A DNA stretch of 64,000 nt from 43-108 sp001915545 (GTDB taxonomy: Bacteria > Bacteroidota > Bacteroidia > Bacteroidales > Bacteroidaceae): contig CABUGV010000001.1 of NCBI GenBank assembly GCA_902491215.1, forward strand, positions 124,001 through 188,000, read 5' to 3'. Below, in pieces: positions 44,406-53,550 of the stretch. The notes below the pieces were generated by a model that was not told the origin of the DNA, did not search any database, and saw nothing but the letters and a program-made list of their open reading frames with translations. A program made the translations under genes and the position numbers. Position 1 is the stretch's first letter, and each line of letters begins with the position of its first letter.

Positions 44406-45017
44406 CTATACAGCAGGAACATCATTGTTTTCTGCAACAGCTGGAGCTTCATCCTCCTGTTCCTTAACCAAACGGAAAGAGAAGTTTACGCTCTTTGCTG
44501 AAGGGAACTGACTTCTAGGGTCAACGTCCTGACGGTTGCGCAGATGGTTCACTATGCGATTGTAGCAATCCATACCGCTACGGGCCTTCAGACGTGCACG
44601 GAAACGCGTGTCCTTATACTGAAACTTATTAGTATCCTGTATCGGAACCACACGCTTGAACATCAGTGTTCCTTCATACCATCCCGGATGCTCATCCATA
44701 AGAATGTCCATGACAGAACGCTTTCTGTCCTGAGCCGTACTGCCGACTCTTGCGTCCCCCTTCTGCTCCTTTCTCATCTGTTCCATGTGCTTGAACTCTT
44801 CAAGCGTATTTGCAGGAGTCTTCAGAAAAAGAACATAATTTGTAAAGCTGACCTTAAGACGATAAGGATAAACGGAGTCACCTGCCATAAATGCAGCAAT
44901 TCGGCCTGCAGCATTAGTGTCTACATTGATTTCCGGTATTGAAGCAAGAAATGCCATTGCTTCATCAACAGACATAGCAAGTGTTTCTTTGTCAAAATAT
45001 CTTACATACAAATTCAT
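44406..45017 (-). CDS. Unrecognised conserved-looking cytoplasmic protein
   Basis: A 203-residue protein without signal peptide or membrane helix. The start MNLYVRYFDKETLAMSVDEAMAFLASIPEI is plausible, 27 bases past which (upstream) the region becomes AT-rich; a minus-strand TATCTTTG -7 element lies at 45094-45101. Features: a mid-part rich in Lys/Arg/Gln (KHMEQMRKEQKGDARVGS) and a region with aromatic and Arg pairs (NKFQYKDTRFRARLKARSGMDCYNRIVNHLRNRQD) that could contact nucleic acid. The tail is acidic and low in complexity. I do not recognise the family. Confidence 0.7.
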   Translation of the reverse strand: MNLYVRYFDKETLAMSVDEAMAFLASIPEINVDTNAAGRIAAFMAGDSVYPYRLKVSFTNYVLFLKTPANTLEEFKHMEQMRKEQKGDARVGSTAQDRKRSVMDILMDEHPGWYEGTLMFKRVVPIQDTNKFQYKDTRFRARLKARSGMDCYNRIVNHLRNRQDVDPRSQFPSAKSVNFSFRLVKEQEDEAPAVAENNDVPAV

Positions 45018-45142
45018 AAAACAAAAATATAAAAATAAACAAATTTATCCCGCTAATAATGCAATTTGACACACAAGGGATAAAATCATGATACAAAGAT
45101 AGACAAAAATACTCAAGTTCCACAGCATCATGTATCCCAAAA

Positions 45143-46561
45143 TTACAGGCACACTATATTTTCAGGCATATATCCGCTCCTTATGCGCCATTCCTGAGGA
45201 TAAAGATTGTTGGCACGCCCGCCTACATTCTTTACAAAACCGAGAGGAACACCTTTGTACTTGAGCAGTACATATCCCTTTGGTATACCGCTGTCGAGCA
45301 CAACGGACTCTGTGCGCAAATAAGATATCGCATCTTCATAATCTATCTCTGCTACCACAAAGGCGTCATCTGCCAAAACATTCGACATAGCTAAAGAATG
45401 GCATGGCTGGAAATTCTTGCCTTTCGATGCTGCCAGAACTATACCTGCATGTACAACTTTAAGCTTTGTGCGAAGCCCCTCCATAAAGTCAGCACAATAT
45501 GACGGATAGGCAAAAACAACTCCATCATTACTGATGAATTTATAATCTGCATTATCTTTAATCCATGATTTCATTTCCGCAGGGAAACTTTCACGTCCGA
45601 CATTCTTCTCGCGCCTTTTATCCTTGTTTTTCTTCTTTTCGCTTCTTGGAGAAAAACTGCCGTCATCGCATTTTCTCATAACGCAGGCGAAAAAGCCTTC
45701 ACCCTTCGTACGATGAGGGAAGAATCGGAAAACAGGGAAAGCCGATTCTGAAAGCATATTTCCAGAAATCCACCACTCCGGGTCTACAGGAACATCCAGA
45801 ACTTCAGCACCCAATTCCTCAACAATCCATTTGATGTTCTCTTCATCCTCAACAGTATTATACGTACATGTGCTGTATATGAGCAGGCCACCAGGCTTAA
45901 TGGCAGGCCAAACGTCTTCTATGATGCTTCTCTGACGCTCACCGCACATCTTTACATTAGAAACGCTCCATTCTTCAATAGATTGCGCATCTTTGCGGAA
46001 CATGCCTTCGCCGGAACAAGGAACGTCTGCAAGAACCACATCGAAAAGATTCTCAAAACTTGAAAAATCTGCTGGTGCATTGTTTGTGACAACAACATTA
46101 GGATAGCCCCACTTTATCATGTTCTCGCCAAGCACATTCGCCCTTTGACGATTAATCTCGTTTGAAACCAACACACTGCCATGAGGTAAAACAGATACGG
46201 AAGAAGTAGATTTACCGCCTGGCGAAGCACACAAATCAAGCATTGTTACCGGACCATCAACATAGGTTTTCAGGATATGTTCAATAAACATCGAAGAAGC
46301 TTCCTGCACATAATACGCGCCTGCGTGAAAAAGCGGATCAAAAGTATAAGTAGGTCTGCTGTCGAGATAAAAGCCATCAGCGGCCCATGGAACCTTTGAC
46401 GATGAAGAAATATCATTGCCTCTCCATTTCATACGATTGAGCCTGAGACTTACCGGCGATGTACCAGCAATTGCCTCGCTGAGCAATCTGAATTCATCTT
46501 CACCAAGAAGCCTGGAGGTGTATTCTACGAAATCTATTGGTAATTTCACTGTACTATCCAT
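45143..46561 (-). CDS. rRNA m5C methyltransferase (RsmF/NOL1-Nop2-Sun family)
   Basis: A 472-residue SAM-dependent RNA cytosine-C5 methyltransferase. YVQEASSMFIEHIL and MLDLCASPGGKSTSSV (SAM-binding motif I, about 110-125), then DVVLADVPCSGEGMFRKD with the catalytic Cys in PCSGEGMF, and IYSTCTYNTVEDEENI with the second Cys. These are the two-Cys motifs of the family. The C-terminal third (about 280-472) is the RsmF-type N- and PUA-like region that binds rRNA. The usual target of RsmF is C1407 of 16S rRNA, but the exact target in Bacteroidetes is not known to me. It is divergent from the Lrp gene. Confidence 0.9.
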   Translation of the reverse strand: MDSTVKLPIDFVEYTSRLLGEDEFRLLSEAIAGTSPVSLRLNRMKWRGNDISSSSKVPWAADGFYLDSRPTYTFDPLFHAGAYYVQEASSMFIEHILKTYVDGPVTMLDLCASPGGKSTSSVSVLPHGSVLVSNEINRQRANVLGENMIKWGYPNVVVTNNAPADFSSFENLFDVVLADVPCSGEGMFRKDAQSIEEWSVSNVKMCGERQRSIIEDVWPAIKPGGLLIYSTCTYNTVEDEENIKWIVEELGAEVLDVPVDPEWWISGNMLSESAFPVFRFFPHRTKGEGFFACVMRKCDDGSFSPRSEKKKNKDKRREKNVGRESFPAEMKSWIKDNADYKFISNDGVVFAYPSYCADFMEGLRTKLKVVHAGIVLAASKGKNFQPCHSLAMSNVLADDAFVVAEIDYEDAISYLRTESVVLDSGIPKGYVLLKYKGVPLGFVKNVGGRANNLYPQEWRIRSGYMPENIVCL

Positions 46562-46633
46562 ACTGAAAAACTATGTATTATAACAAATTTCTTATTTTAA
46601 AAGATGCAAACAAATAAATTGAAATAAAATTCA

Positions 46634-46641
46634 TAAATTTG
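46634..46641 (+). promoter_or_regulatory. -7 element for the Lrp-type regulator
   Basis: TAAATTTG, 22 bases before the ATG at 46664. No -33 TTTG is seen. Confidence 0.45.
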
Positions 46642-46663
46642 CATGTAATTAAAAACTTATAGA

Positions 46664-47215
46664 ATGGGACATAGACAACTAGACTCGCTTGACGAGCAGA
46701 TTTTGAGAATGATTGCAAAAAATGCACGCATTCCGTTTCTTGAAGTAGCCCGTGTATGCAATGTATCCGGTGCAGCCATACATCAGCGTATACAGAAACT
46801 AACTAAGCTTGGAGTCATAAAAGGCTCTGAATATATCATTGATCCAGAGAAGATTGGCTATGAAACATGTGCATACATAGGTCTATATCTCAAAGATCCT
46901 GGAACATTCGATGATGTAGTTACAGAACTTCAGAAGATACCAGAGGTAGTGGAATGCCACTATACAACCGGTGGATACGATATGTTCATCAAGCTATATG
47001 CAAAGAACAACCATCATCTTCTTACCATCATACACGACAAGCTTCAGCCTCTTGGACTCAGCAGATCTGAAACAATCATTTCTTTCAATGAAGCTATAAA
47101 GAGACAGTTGCCGATATCAGATTGGAGCTCAAAAGACAACAATGAAAATGATGAGTACAACGAAGGCGATGAAGAAATAAACGATTGCGGAGAAGACCTT
47201 TCGTCTATTCAATAA
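46664..47215 (+). CDS. Lrp/AsnC family transcription regulator
   Basis: A 183-residue regulator: N-terminal helix-turn-helix (LDSLDEQILRMIAKNARIPFLEVARVCNVSGAAIHQRIQKLTKLGVIKG, about 4-52) and a C-terminal RAM ligand domain (YETCAYIGLYLKDPGTFDDVVTELQKIPEVVECHYTTGGYDMFIKLYAKN). Such proteins sense amino acids and form octamers on DNA. The last ~28 residues are strongly acidic (NENDEYNEGDEEIN), an extension beyond the usual 150-160 residues. The regulon is not shown by the context. Confidence 0.93.
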   Translation: MGHRQLDSLDEQILRMIAKNARIPFLEVARVCNVSGAAIHQRIQKLTKLGVIKGSEYIIDPEKIGYETCAYIGLYLKDPGTFDDVVTELQKIPEVVECHYTTGGYDMFIKLYAKNNHHLLTIIHDKLQPLGLSRSETIISFNEAIKRQLPISDWSSKDNNENDEYNEGDEEINDCGEDLSSIQ

Positions 47216-47256
47216 AGCTCAACACATAACACTCATATATTTATCATTGCAAATCA

Positions 47257-47303
47257 ACAGCCGTTCATGCAACCAGTCTAGGCCATGAACGGCTGTATTT
47301 TTT
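47257..47303 (+). terminator. Intrinsic terminator after the Lrp gene
   Basis: A 13-bp perfect stem (ACAGCCGTTCATG and its complement), followed by TATTTTTTG. It also lies at the 3' end of folA, which converges here. Confidence 0.88.
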
Positions 47304-47309
47304 GTAAGC

Positions 47310-47816
47310 CTATTCCACTCTTTCGTAATCGCAGAAAGCGTATGCATGTGCATGCTTTTCGTCAGCCTCATGACGCTCTTCCGCAACCTTTTTCCACAAT
47401 GCAGTATCTATCTGAGGGAAAAAAGCATCAGCTTCAGCAGGTTCATCATCAACTTCTGTAATGACAAGCTTGCCGGCTACGTCCATTGAATCCCTATAGA
47501 TAGATTCACCTCCGATGATAAATACATTTTCAGTGTCTACACAGCTGTTCAATGCATCCTCAAATGACCTGAAACATTCAGCTCCAGGGAATGAATCGAG
47601 TGACGCCGTACGCGAAAGGACAATATTACGTCTGTTAGGCAAAGCGCCTTTAGGAAGTGACTCGAACGTCTTGCGCCCCATTATTATCGTATTGCCCGTT
47701 GTAAGGGCCTTAAAACGCTTCATATCGTTAGGCAACCAATAAAGCAACTTATTATTAAGGCCGATAGCTCCATTGCGCGCTACAGCAGCTATAATAGAAA
47801 TATTCTTATTTGCCAT
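47310..47816 (-). CDS. folA: Dihydrofolate reductase
   Basis: About 168 residues, NADPH-dependent reduction of dihydrofolate to tetrahydrofolate. ISIIAAVARNGAIGLNNKLLYWLPNDMKRFKALTTGNTIIMGRKTFESLP is diagnostic, including the active-site acidic residue (D near 27 in WLPNDM) and the RKT and GGxxxY (GGESIY) motifs. An upstream in-frame ATG at 47837 would add seven residues (MYNNNYR); the shorter start is preferred because the beta strand begins at once. thyA lies just upstream on the same strand, and the two enzymes act in one cycle: ThyA makes dihydrofolate that FolA reduces. Confidence 0.94.
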   Translation of the reverse strand: MANKNISIIAAVARNGAIGLNNKLLYWLPNDMKRFKALTTGNTIIMGRKTFESLPKGALPNRRNIVLSRTASLDSFPGAECFRSFEDALNSCVDTENVFIIGGESIYRDSMDVAGKLVITEVDDEPAEADAFFPQIDTALWKKVAEERHEADEKHAHAYAFCDYERVE

Positions 47817-47858
47817 TCTATAGTTGTTGTTATACATATCAAACTAAAGCCAAATCAA

Positions 47859-48653
47859 TCAAACAGACACCTTGCCTGGGATATGAGGCCACGGATCATA
47901 ACCTTCGAGCTGGAAATCCTCATATTTAAAGTCGAATATGTTCTTAACGTCAGGATTTATCACCATTCTAGGCAAAGGTCTCGGCTCACGCGTCAACTGA
48001 AGTTTCACCTGCTCCATATGATTCAAATATATATGCGTATCACCTGTTGTATGTACAAATTCTCCAGGTTCAAGTCCAGTGACCTGCGCCATCATCATAA
48101 GAAGCAATGCGTAAGATGCTATATTGAAAGGTACACCTAAGAACGTGTCAGCACTCCTTTGATAAAGCTGGAGGCTAAGGCGCCCGTCAGCAACATAAAA
48201 CTGAAAAAGCAAATGACATGGCGGAAGATTCATATTGTCGAGGTCAGCCACATTCCATGAACTTACGATGATTCGCCTTGAATCTGGATTATTCTTAATG
48301 TCGTCAACAACCTTTGCAATCTGGTCTATGTATCCTCCATTATAGTCAGGCCATGAGCGCCACTGATATCCGTAAATATGTCCAAGGTCGCCATCTTCAT
48401 CGGCCCACTCGTTCCATATTCGCACACCATGTTCCTGCAGATACTTCACATTGGTATCTCCACGCAAGAACCACAGCAATTCATAAATTATAGACTTAAG
48501 ATGCAGTTTCTTGGTCGTCAACAACGGGTAGCCATCTCTCAAATCAAAACGCATCTGATGTCCGAACACACTTATTGTCCCGGTACCAGTCCTGTCGCTC
48601 TTCTGTACTCCTTCAGTAACAATCCTGTTCAACAAATCAAGATATTGTTTCAT
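47859..48653 (-). CDS. thyA: Thymidylate synthase
   Basis: A 264-residue enzyme, the same length as E. coli ThyA, that methylates dUMP to dTMP with methylene-tetrahydrofolate. The nucleophile is Cys146 (NLPPCHLLFQF). The phosphate-binding Arg pair is at 126-127 (DSRRIIVSSWNV), and QRSADTFLGVPFNIASYALLLMM is strictly conserved. It is first in a probable thyA-folA transcript. A minus-strand TACATTTG -7 element is at 48712-48719. Confidence 0.98.
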   Translation of the reverse strand: MKQYLDLLNRIVTEGVQKSDRTGTGTISVFGHQMRFDLRDGYPLLTTKKLHLKSIIYELLWFLRGDTNVKYLQEHGVRIWNEWADEDGDLGHIYGYQWRSWPDYNGGYIDQIAKVVDDIKNNPDSRRIIVSSWNVADLDNMNLPPCHLLFQFYVADGRLSLQLYQRSADTFLGVPFNIASYALLLMMMAQVTGLEPGEFVHTTGDTHIYLNHMEQVKLQLTREPRPLPRMVINPDVKNIFDFKYEDFQLEGYDPWPHIPGKVSV

Positions 48654-48752
48654 TGCAAGATTACTTAATCATTATAAAAGTGAGAAAATCAATTTTCATA
48701 CAATCGCATTACAAATGTACATAAATATGCCGACTTATTCCCCAAATAGCAT

Positions 48753-48787
48753 AAAAAAGGAGGTGGAAACAACAATGTTCCACCTCC
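48753..48787 (-). terminator. Intrinsic terminator of the ExbBD operon
   Basis: Minus strand: GGAGGTGGA and its complement (48759-48787) around an 11-base loop, then T6. It is 33 bases past the exbD stop. Confidence 0.88.
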
Positions 48788-48819
48788 CGATTAAACTGTA
48801 AATTAAAGTCTAGAAAATT

Positions 48820-49290
48820 CTAATCTTTTGCTAGCTTTTCAGCTGAATATACAATCTTCAAAGCGTATGCCTTACGAAGAACCTGCTTAACGTCTGTGAT
48901 GATACCCATTGGAGTATCCTTATCCATCTTCAAAGAGATTGTATAATATGGTTTCTCAGACTCACTAAGTTCATTTCTGTCAGACATGATGAAGTCATAT
49001 ACTTCATTTACTTCTGCATACTTGTCATTCAACTGAATTCGTGTACCGCTGCCATACTGTGCTCTCAAAGCCTCTGTCGGTCTACCGATGTATATGAAAG
49101 AAGTACAAGATTTACGTGTAAGTTTCTCGAGCTCAGTTCCTGCAGGTTTCTGTATCTTGACCATGAGGGTTACTTCACGCATCGTAGTTACCATCATGAA
49201 GAAGAACAAGATAGTGAAGATCAAGTCAGGAAGAGATGACGTACTCAACTCGGGTACCTCATGGTCACTGTTCTTGTTAAATCTGCTCAT
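48820..49290 (-). CDS. exbD: ExbD/TolR biopolymer transport protein (second copy)
   Basis: A 156-residue single-span inner-membrane protein. The conserved Asp within the helix (SLPDLIFTILFFFMMV) uses proton motive force with ExbB to energise TonB. The periplasmic part is short. Its start overlaps the stop of the preceding ExbD by four bases, so the two are translationally coupled and probably form hetero-oligomers. Confidence 0.9.
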   Translation of the reverse strand: MSRFNKNSDHEVPELSTSSLPDLIFTILFFFMMVTTMREVTLMVKIQKPAGTELEKLTRKSCTSFIYIGRPTEALRAQYGSGTRIQLNDKYAEVNEVYDFIMSDRNELSESEKPYYTISLKMDKDTPMGIITDVKQVLRKAYALKIVYSAEKLAKD

Positions 49291-49877
49291 TGTAAACTTG
49301 CTCCATATTTTTTAGGTTCAGCCTCTGAAATCTTCTGAGGATAATATTCGCGGACTGCTTCCTGCTGTTCAGGAGAACAAACCTTATATCCATAACCGAA
49401 TTTTTCTCTGGCCAGTTCGTCGCGCAGCTCATTGTAAGCGGCAACGATTCTGTCCTGAACCTCGAAATAAACCCAATAGCTAGTGTTTCGGTCTGTCTGT
49501 ACAGAAATCACATGCTTGTCCGTAACCATACAAGTTCCCATAAGTGAAATTTTCTTTGGACTCTTTTCTGGCAGATCAGGTCTATTTTCTTTGTTTGCAA
49601 TAAATTCCTTAGCTCTCTCCTTTACTTCATCCAGCGTGACATAGTCATCGCCAATCATGAGTAAGTTATCCTTGCTGACGCGGACGTAAAGAATATTTCT
49701 CTCCTTCACATCCAGCTGTTTCTGCATCTGTTCGTCTTCAGGCGGTTTCGGCAATGTTCGTCCGAGACCTTGATCGGTATCCATTGATGTTGTGACAAGG
49801 AAGAAGATGAGCAACATGAACGAGATATCTGCGGTTGAACTGGTATTCAGTCCAGGCACTTTCCTTTTCTTTCCCAT
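49287..49877 (-). CDS. exbD: ExbD/TolR biopolymer transport protein (first copy)
   Basis: A 196-residue ExbD homologue. The helix after a short cytoplasmic N-terminus reads STADISFMLLIFFLVTTSM, with the expected Asp in ADISF. The periplasmic domain is longer than in the second copy, which argues for non-identical partners rather than a recent duplication. It lies between the X protein and the second ExbD. Confidence 0.9.
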   Translation of the reverse strand: MGKKRKVPGLNTSSTADISFMLLIFFLVTTSMDTDQGLGRTLPKPPEDEQMQKQLDVKERNILYVRVSKDNLLMIGDDYVTLDEVKERAKEFIANKENRPDLPEKSPKKISLMGTCMVTDKHVISVQTDRNTSYWVYFEVQDRIVAAYNELRDELAREKFGYGYKVCSPEQQEAVREYYPQKISEAEPKKYGASLQ

Positions 49878-49895
49878 AGTTACTCAATTTTAAAA

Positions 49896-50369
49896 TTACT
49901 TCTTAATCACAAGCACCATACTTGCAAAAATAGATATTACTGACAAAATCAGCAGGATGAACATAGAAATCAGACATGTATCGGTAATGCAGAGGTCAAC
50001 AGGGTCTGTAAATACTTCACCGTTAACCAATACAGGAGACTGATCAGCCAAACCTACGCCCAAACCTATTACGATTGAAAGAACCATGCCTATGACAGAA
50101 ATCGTGCCGGTTTTGCCAGCTATTCCTTTTGCTTCTGTTCCTGAAGCATTCTTGACCTGCATCACAACACTCACCAATGTAAGGACAAATGTCAAAACTA
50201 TCAGGACACCCATCCAGACCATCAGAAGATCTGTAAACTGCGGATCATTGAATTTTGGATCCTCCTTATATGGAATGTCATATCCGACAAGGAAGAACAG
50301 TCCAAGAACCACGACTGATATAGCCATAATGGCATACATGACGTAGTTCGATATTTTCATTGATTTCAT
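49896..50369 (-). CDS. Four-helix membrane protein of the ExbB operon
   Basis: A 157-residue protein with about four hydrophobic helices (MYAIMAISVVVLGLFFLVG, LLMVWMGVLIVLTFVLTLVSVV, TISVIGMVLSIVIGLGVGL, LISMFILLILSVISIFASMVLVI). Bacteroidetes ExbB-ExbD operons often carry such a gene between the two. I infer a supporting role in the energy complex; no motif identifies its action. Confidence 0.75.
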   Translation of the reverse strand: MKSMKISNYVMYAIMAISVVVLGLFFLVGYDIPYKEDPKFNDPQFTDLLMVWMGVLIVLTFVLTLVSVVMQVKNASGTEAKGIAGKTGTISVIGMVLSIVIGLGVGLADQSPVLVNGEVFTDPVDLCITDTCLISMFILLILSVISIFASMVLVIKK

Positions 50370-50401
50370 TTTGTATTCTCCAAATTAAAAAGGTTAGTCA
50401 C

Positions 50402-51238
50402 TTACTTCTTCAAATTGTACTTTGTGATTATATCAAGAAGAGAGATTGTAGAATCTTCCATCTGAGCAGTGATGCTTTCAATCTTTGAAAGGATGTAGTT
50501 ATAGAATATCTGAAGAATCAAAGCAACAATGATACCGAAGATAGTAGTAAGCAAGGCAACCTTCATACCTCCCGCAACGACTGTAGGAGAAATATCACCG
50601 GCTCTCTGGATGTCATCGAATGCCTGCACCATACCAACGACTGTACCGAGGAATCCGAGAGATGGAGACATGGCGATGAACAATGTAATCCAAGAACATC
50701 CCTTCTCAAGATAGCTTGCTTGGACTGCTCCGTATGAAACGATTGAACGTTCTACAACATCTGTACCTTCATTGATACGCATAAGTCCCTGATAGCAGAT
50801 TGAAGCAACTGGACCACGTGTGTCACGGCAAACAGCCTTTGCGCCTTCAACATCTCCGCGTCCTACAAGGTTTTCTTCAACTTTTGAAAGAAGCTTCTTA
50901 GAGTTGATATCAGCAAGTGAAAGATAAATGATACGTTCGATACAGAAAGCAAGACCGAGAATCATTGCTATAGCAACCGGTGACATCCATGCTACAGATC
51001 CTTCAATGAACTTTGTCTTGATTCCCTTGTACATACCGCCTTCTTCTACTGCAGGTGCAGCAACTTCTTCTTCAGTTGCAGCAGTGTCAACTTCTGCAGC
51101 CATGGTATCAGTCAGCTCAGCCATTGTATCAACAACCTGTTCAGCAGCAGCTGAATCTGCATCCTGAGCCGAAATAGACTGTGTCATTCCGAATGTAACG
51201 ACACCCATCAGAGCAATAATTGCAAATACTTTCTTCAT
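50402..51238 (-). CDS. exbB: MotA/TolQ/ExbB proton channel protein
   Basis: A 278-residue inner-membrane proton channel subunit that drives TonB with ExbD. It begins with a signal-peptide-like segment (ending SISAQ), followed by an Ala/Glu/Val-rich, acidic periplasmic stretch of about 45 residues. Then come the three helices: VAWMSPVAIAMILGLAFCIERIIYLS, ITLFIAMSPSLGFLGTVVGMVQAFDDIQ (the conserved GTVxGMxxxF) and MKVALLTTIFGIIVALILQIFYNYI. The N-terminal extension is common in Bacteroidetes. First gene of the four-gene operon 51238-48820. Confidence 0.93.
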   Translation of the reverse strand: MKKVFAIIALMGVVTFGMTQSISAQDADSAAAEQVVDTMAELTDTMAAEVDTAATEEEVAAPAVEEGGMYKGIKTKFIEGSVAWMSPVAIAMILGLAFCIERIIYLSLADINSKKLLSKVEENLVGRGDVEGAKAVCRDTRGPVASICYQGLMRINEGTDVVERSIVSYGAVQASYLEKGCSWITLFIAMSPSLGFLGTVVGMVQAFDDIQRAGDISPTVVAGGMKVALLTTIFGIIVALILQIFYNYILSKIESITAQMEDSTISLLDIITKYNLKK

Positions 51239-51306
51239 TGTGTGTTTAAATTTTTAAGATTAATACTTTATTTGTTTCTATTCTTATTTTTATTTATTCA
51301 ACACTG

Positions 51307-51394
51307 CGGAGAGAGGGGGATTCGAACCCCCGAAACGCTTTTGACGTTTACACGCTTTCCAGGCGTGCCTCTTCAGCCACTCGAGCATCTCTCC
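51307..51394 (-). tRNA. tRNA-Ser (GGA anticodon)
   Basis: Minus-strand 88-base tRNA. Acceptor arms GGAGAGA / TCTCTCC pair; the T loop TTCGAAT is present; the anticodon loop reads CTGGAAA with anticodon GGA. A long variable arm (class II), as required for serine, is present. The CCA end is not encoded. Confidence 0.95.
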
Positions 51395-51615
51395 TTGGGC
51401 ACTCAGACATGTATGCCTTCAAAACGGGTGCAAATTACAAAAAAAATGCCATTGCCTCGTAATTCAGCAACAAAAATATTCATTTTTTTTATTCAAAACC
51501 AACGTTTGCATTACAAAGTTTTTCTTTAAGCTAAAAAAAGTGATTTTTCATGTATCAAGCATGACATGAGTGCATCATAGAGCAAGCAATACGAAATATG
51601 CAGGAATATTATATT

Positions 51616-52416
51616 TCACTTACCTGAAGCAACTTCCAACTTTCCGAAAACCTTGTATACATTGTCAGTTGTTGCCCTTTCCACCTCGCTTCGTTCTACT
51701 CCATATATCAATGCAAGTTTATCTGCTATATCGGCCACGTATACACTCTCGTTTCTTTTTCCTCTATGAGGAACAGGTGCCATATATGGAGAATCTGTTT
51801 CAATTACAATTCTGGATAAAGGCACTGAGCTGGAGAGCACATCCGGCAATGCCGATTTCTTGAAAGTTGAGATACCTCCTATGCCCAACACAAAACCAGG
51901 AAATGAAAGCAACTGTTCAGCTTCATCTGCACTGCCTGAAAAACAGTGGAACACACCTTTCAGATTCTCATCCCTGTGCAATCCCATCTCGCGCATCAAG
52001 GATTCATGTGCAGATCTGGCATGTATCATGAGCGGAAGACCAAACTCCGAAGCCAATTCAACCTGAGCTGCAAACACGCGTTCCTGCTCATCCCGACGAC
52101 TGTCGTCCCAATAGAAATCCAGTCCCACCTCTCCTATCGCAACATAAGGATTTTCAGCCGAAAGTCTTTCTCGCATCATGTCAATGAAAGAATCATTTTC
52201 GTCTTTAGTCCCAATGTTTTCAGGATGCAAGCCAATCATCGGATACAAGTATCCAGAGTATTTTCTACATACTTCATCGACATTAGGTAATGTTTCCGAC
52301 GAGACATTTGGTACAAGAATCTTACCGATGCCAGCTTCCTTGGCTCTAACTACAACATCGGCAAGATCAGAAGCAAATTCCTCACCGTCAAGATGGGCGT
52401 GTGTATCTATCAGCAT
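51616..52416 (-). CDS. TatD family metal-dependent hydrolase
   Basis: About 266 residues. The metal-binding DTHAHLD lies at the start (residues 4-10). The further ligands are in GEVGLDF (Glu), MIHAR (His), FHCFSG (His) and ETDSPYMAP (Asp). TatD proteins are metal-dependent DNases or deacylases; the main role is uncertain. MLIDTHAHLD at 52416 is preferred over the upstream Met by two codons. It is next to the polyprenyl synthase, 33 bases apart on the same strand. Confidence 0.94.
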   Translation of the reverse strand: MLIDTHAHLDGEEFASDLADVVVRAKEAGIGKILVPNVSSETLPNVDEVCRKYSGYLYPMIGLHPENIGTKDENDSFIDMMRERLSAENPYVAIGEVGLDFYWDDSRRDEQERVFAAQVELASEFGLPLMIHARSAHESLMREMGLHRDENLKGVFHCFSGSADEAEQLLSFPGFVLGIGGISTFKKSALPDVLSSSVPLSRIVIETDSPYMAPVPHRGKRNESVYVADIADKLALIYGVERSEVERATTDNVYKVFGKLEVASGK

Positions 52417-52449
52417 AAACAAGTATTCATTTTAATAGCCAACAACATA

Positions 52450-53436
52450 TCAGCTGTTGCGGCCCATAAGTCCACAAACAAAAGAGCGAAGCACTGTTTT
52501 CAGGTTTTCAGGAAGTTCAACAGCATTCAGACAAGCAAGTGCTTCCGCAAAAAGAGAAGAAATACGCTCTTCGCAAATCTCACGAACACCCACAGCATTA
52601 TATATAGCTGTTACGGCGCTGATTTTCTCTTTTGGATCAAAAGTCTGCATCGACAAATATCTCTCGAGTTCAGCCTTATTGTGTGTATCCGCTCTTTCCA
52701 ATGCAGTAATAAGCATGAAAGTCTTCTTGTTCGACAATATATCTCCACCTATATTCTTCCCGAAGACAGCCGGATCGCCATACACATCAAGGCAATCGTC
52801 CTGAAGTTGGAATGCCAAGCCAAGATTCTCGCCTGCTTTATAAAGAAGTTCCGCATCGCTTTCAGGAGCATCGGCCAACAAAGCTCCCACCTTAAGTGCA
52901 CATGCCAACAGGACAGAAGTCTTTAGACGAATCATCTCCATATACTCATCGACACACACATCATTGCGAGTTTCGAATTCCATATCATACTGCTGGCCTT
53001 CACATACACCAAGCGCTGCATCTGTAAATGCTTCCAATGCCACAGGATGCTGCAGCGCCTTGCCGCCGCACATGAGCTTATAAGCAAGTATCAGCATTGC
53101 ATCACCAGACAGAATAGCAGTATTTGCATCCCATTTCTTATGAACAGTAGGGTTTCCACGTCTGACATCAGCCTTATCCATCAAATCGTCATGGAGAAGA
53201 GTGAAGTTGTGGTAAGTTTCAAGTCCCAGTGCATTCTCGATTATACTGTCAACATCATCCTTATACATATTATATGCAAGAAGCATCAGTACAGGACGTA
53301 TCCTCTTGCCACCGGCTGAAAGAGAATAACGTATCGGAGCATAAAGCCCGTCAGGATTGCCAATGCCGACAACCGAAATCTTACCGCGCACCTTATCCAA
53401 CAGTTCCGAAGATGTCAAGAGCTTTCTTTCTTCCAT
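52450..53436 (-). CDS. Trans-polyprenyl diphosphate synthase
   Basis: A 328-residue isoprenyl diphosphate synthase. The first aspartate-rich motif is LLHDDLMD (D83, D84, D87) followed by RRG; the second is LQDDCLDVYG near 215. GGKRIRPVLMLLA is conserved near the N-terminus. The residue just before DDxxD is His, with a Leu pair, favouring farnesyl or geranylgeranyl length, but product length cannot be fixed. It supplies precursors for quinones or undecaprenyl carriers; ispH for the same pathway is at 56450. Confidence 0.93.
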   Translation of the reverse strand: MEERKLLTSSELLDKVRGKISVVGIGNPDGLYAPIRYSLSAGGKRIRPVLMLLAYNMYKDDVDSIIENALGLETYHNFTLLHDDLMDKADVRRGNPTVHKKWDANTAILSGDAMLILAYKLMCGGKALQHPVALEAFTDAALGVCEGQQYDMEFETRNDVCVDEYMEMIRLKTSVLLACALKVGALLADAPESDAELLYKAGENLGLAFQLQDDCLDVYGDPAVFGKNIGGDILSNKKTFMLITALERADTHNKAELERYLSMQTFDPKEKISAVTAIYNAVGVREICEERISSLFAEALACLNAVELPENLKTVLRSFVCGLMGRNS

Positions 53437-53468
53437 ATCTTTATTAATGTATACTAGCTAATAATACG

Positions 53469-53501
53469 CAGGGCCGCACAGATCAAATCTTGCGGCCCCT
53501 G
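53469..53501 (-). terminator. GC-rich hairpin after the TonB gene
   Basis: A stem of about ten pairs with one bulge (CAGGGCCGCA with TGCGGCCCCTG), with no T-run on the minus strand. A weak terminator or a processing hairpin between the TonB gene and the polyprenyl synthase. Confidence 0.45.
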
Positions 53502-53550
53502 GCATTATATAAAAATTACATAATCTATTCTTCAATGTGCTTTTGCATCA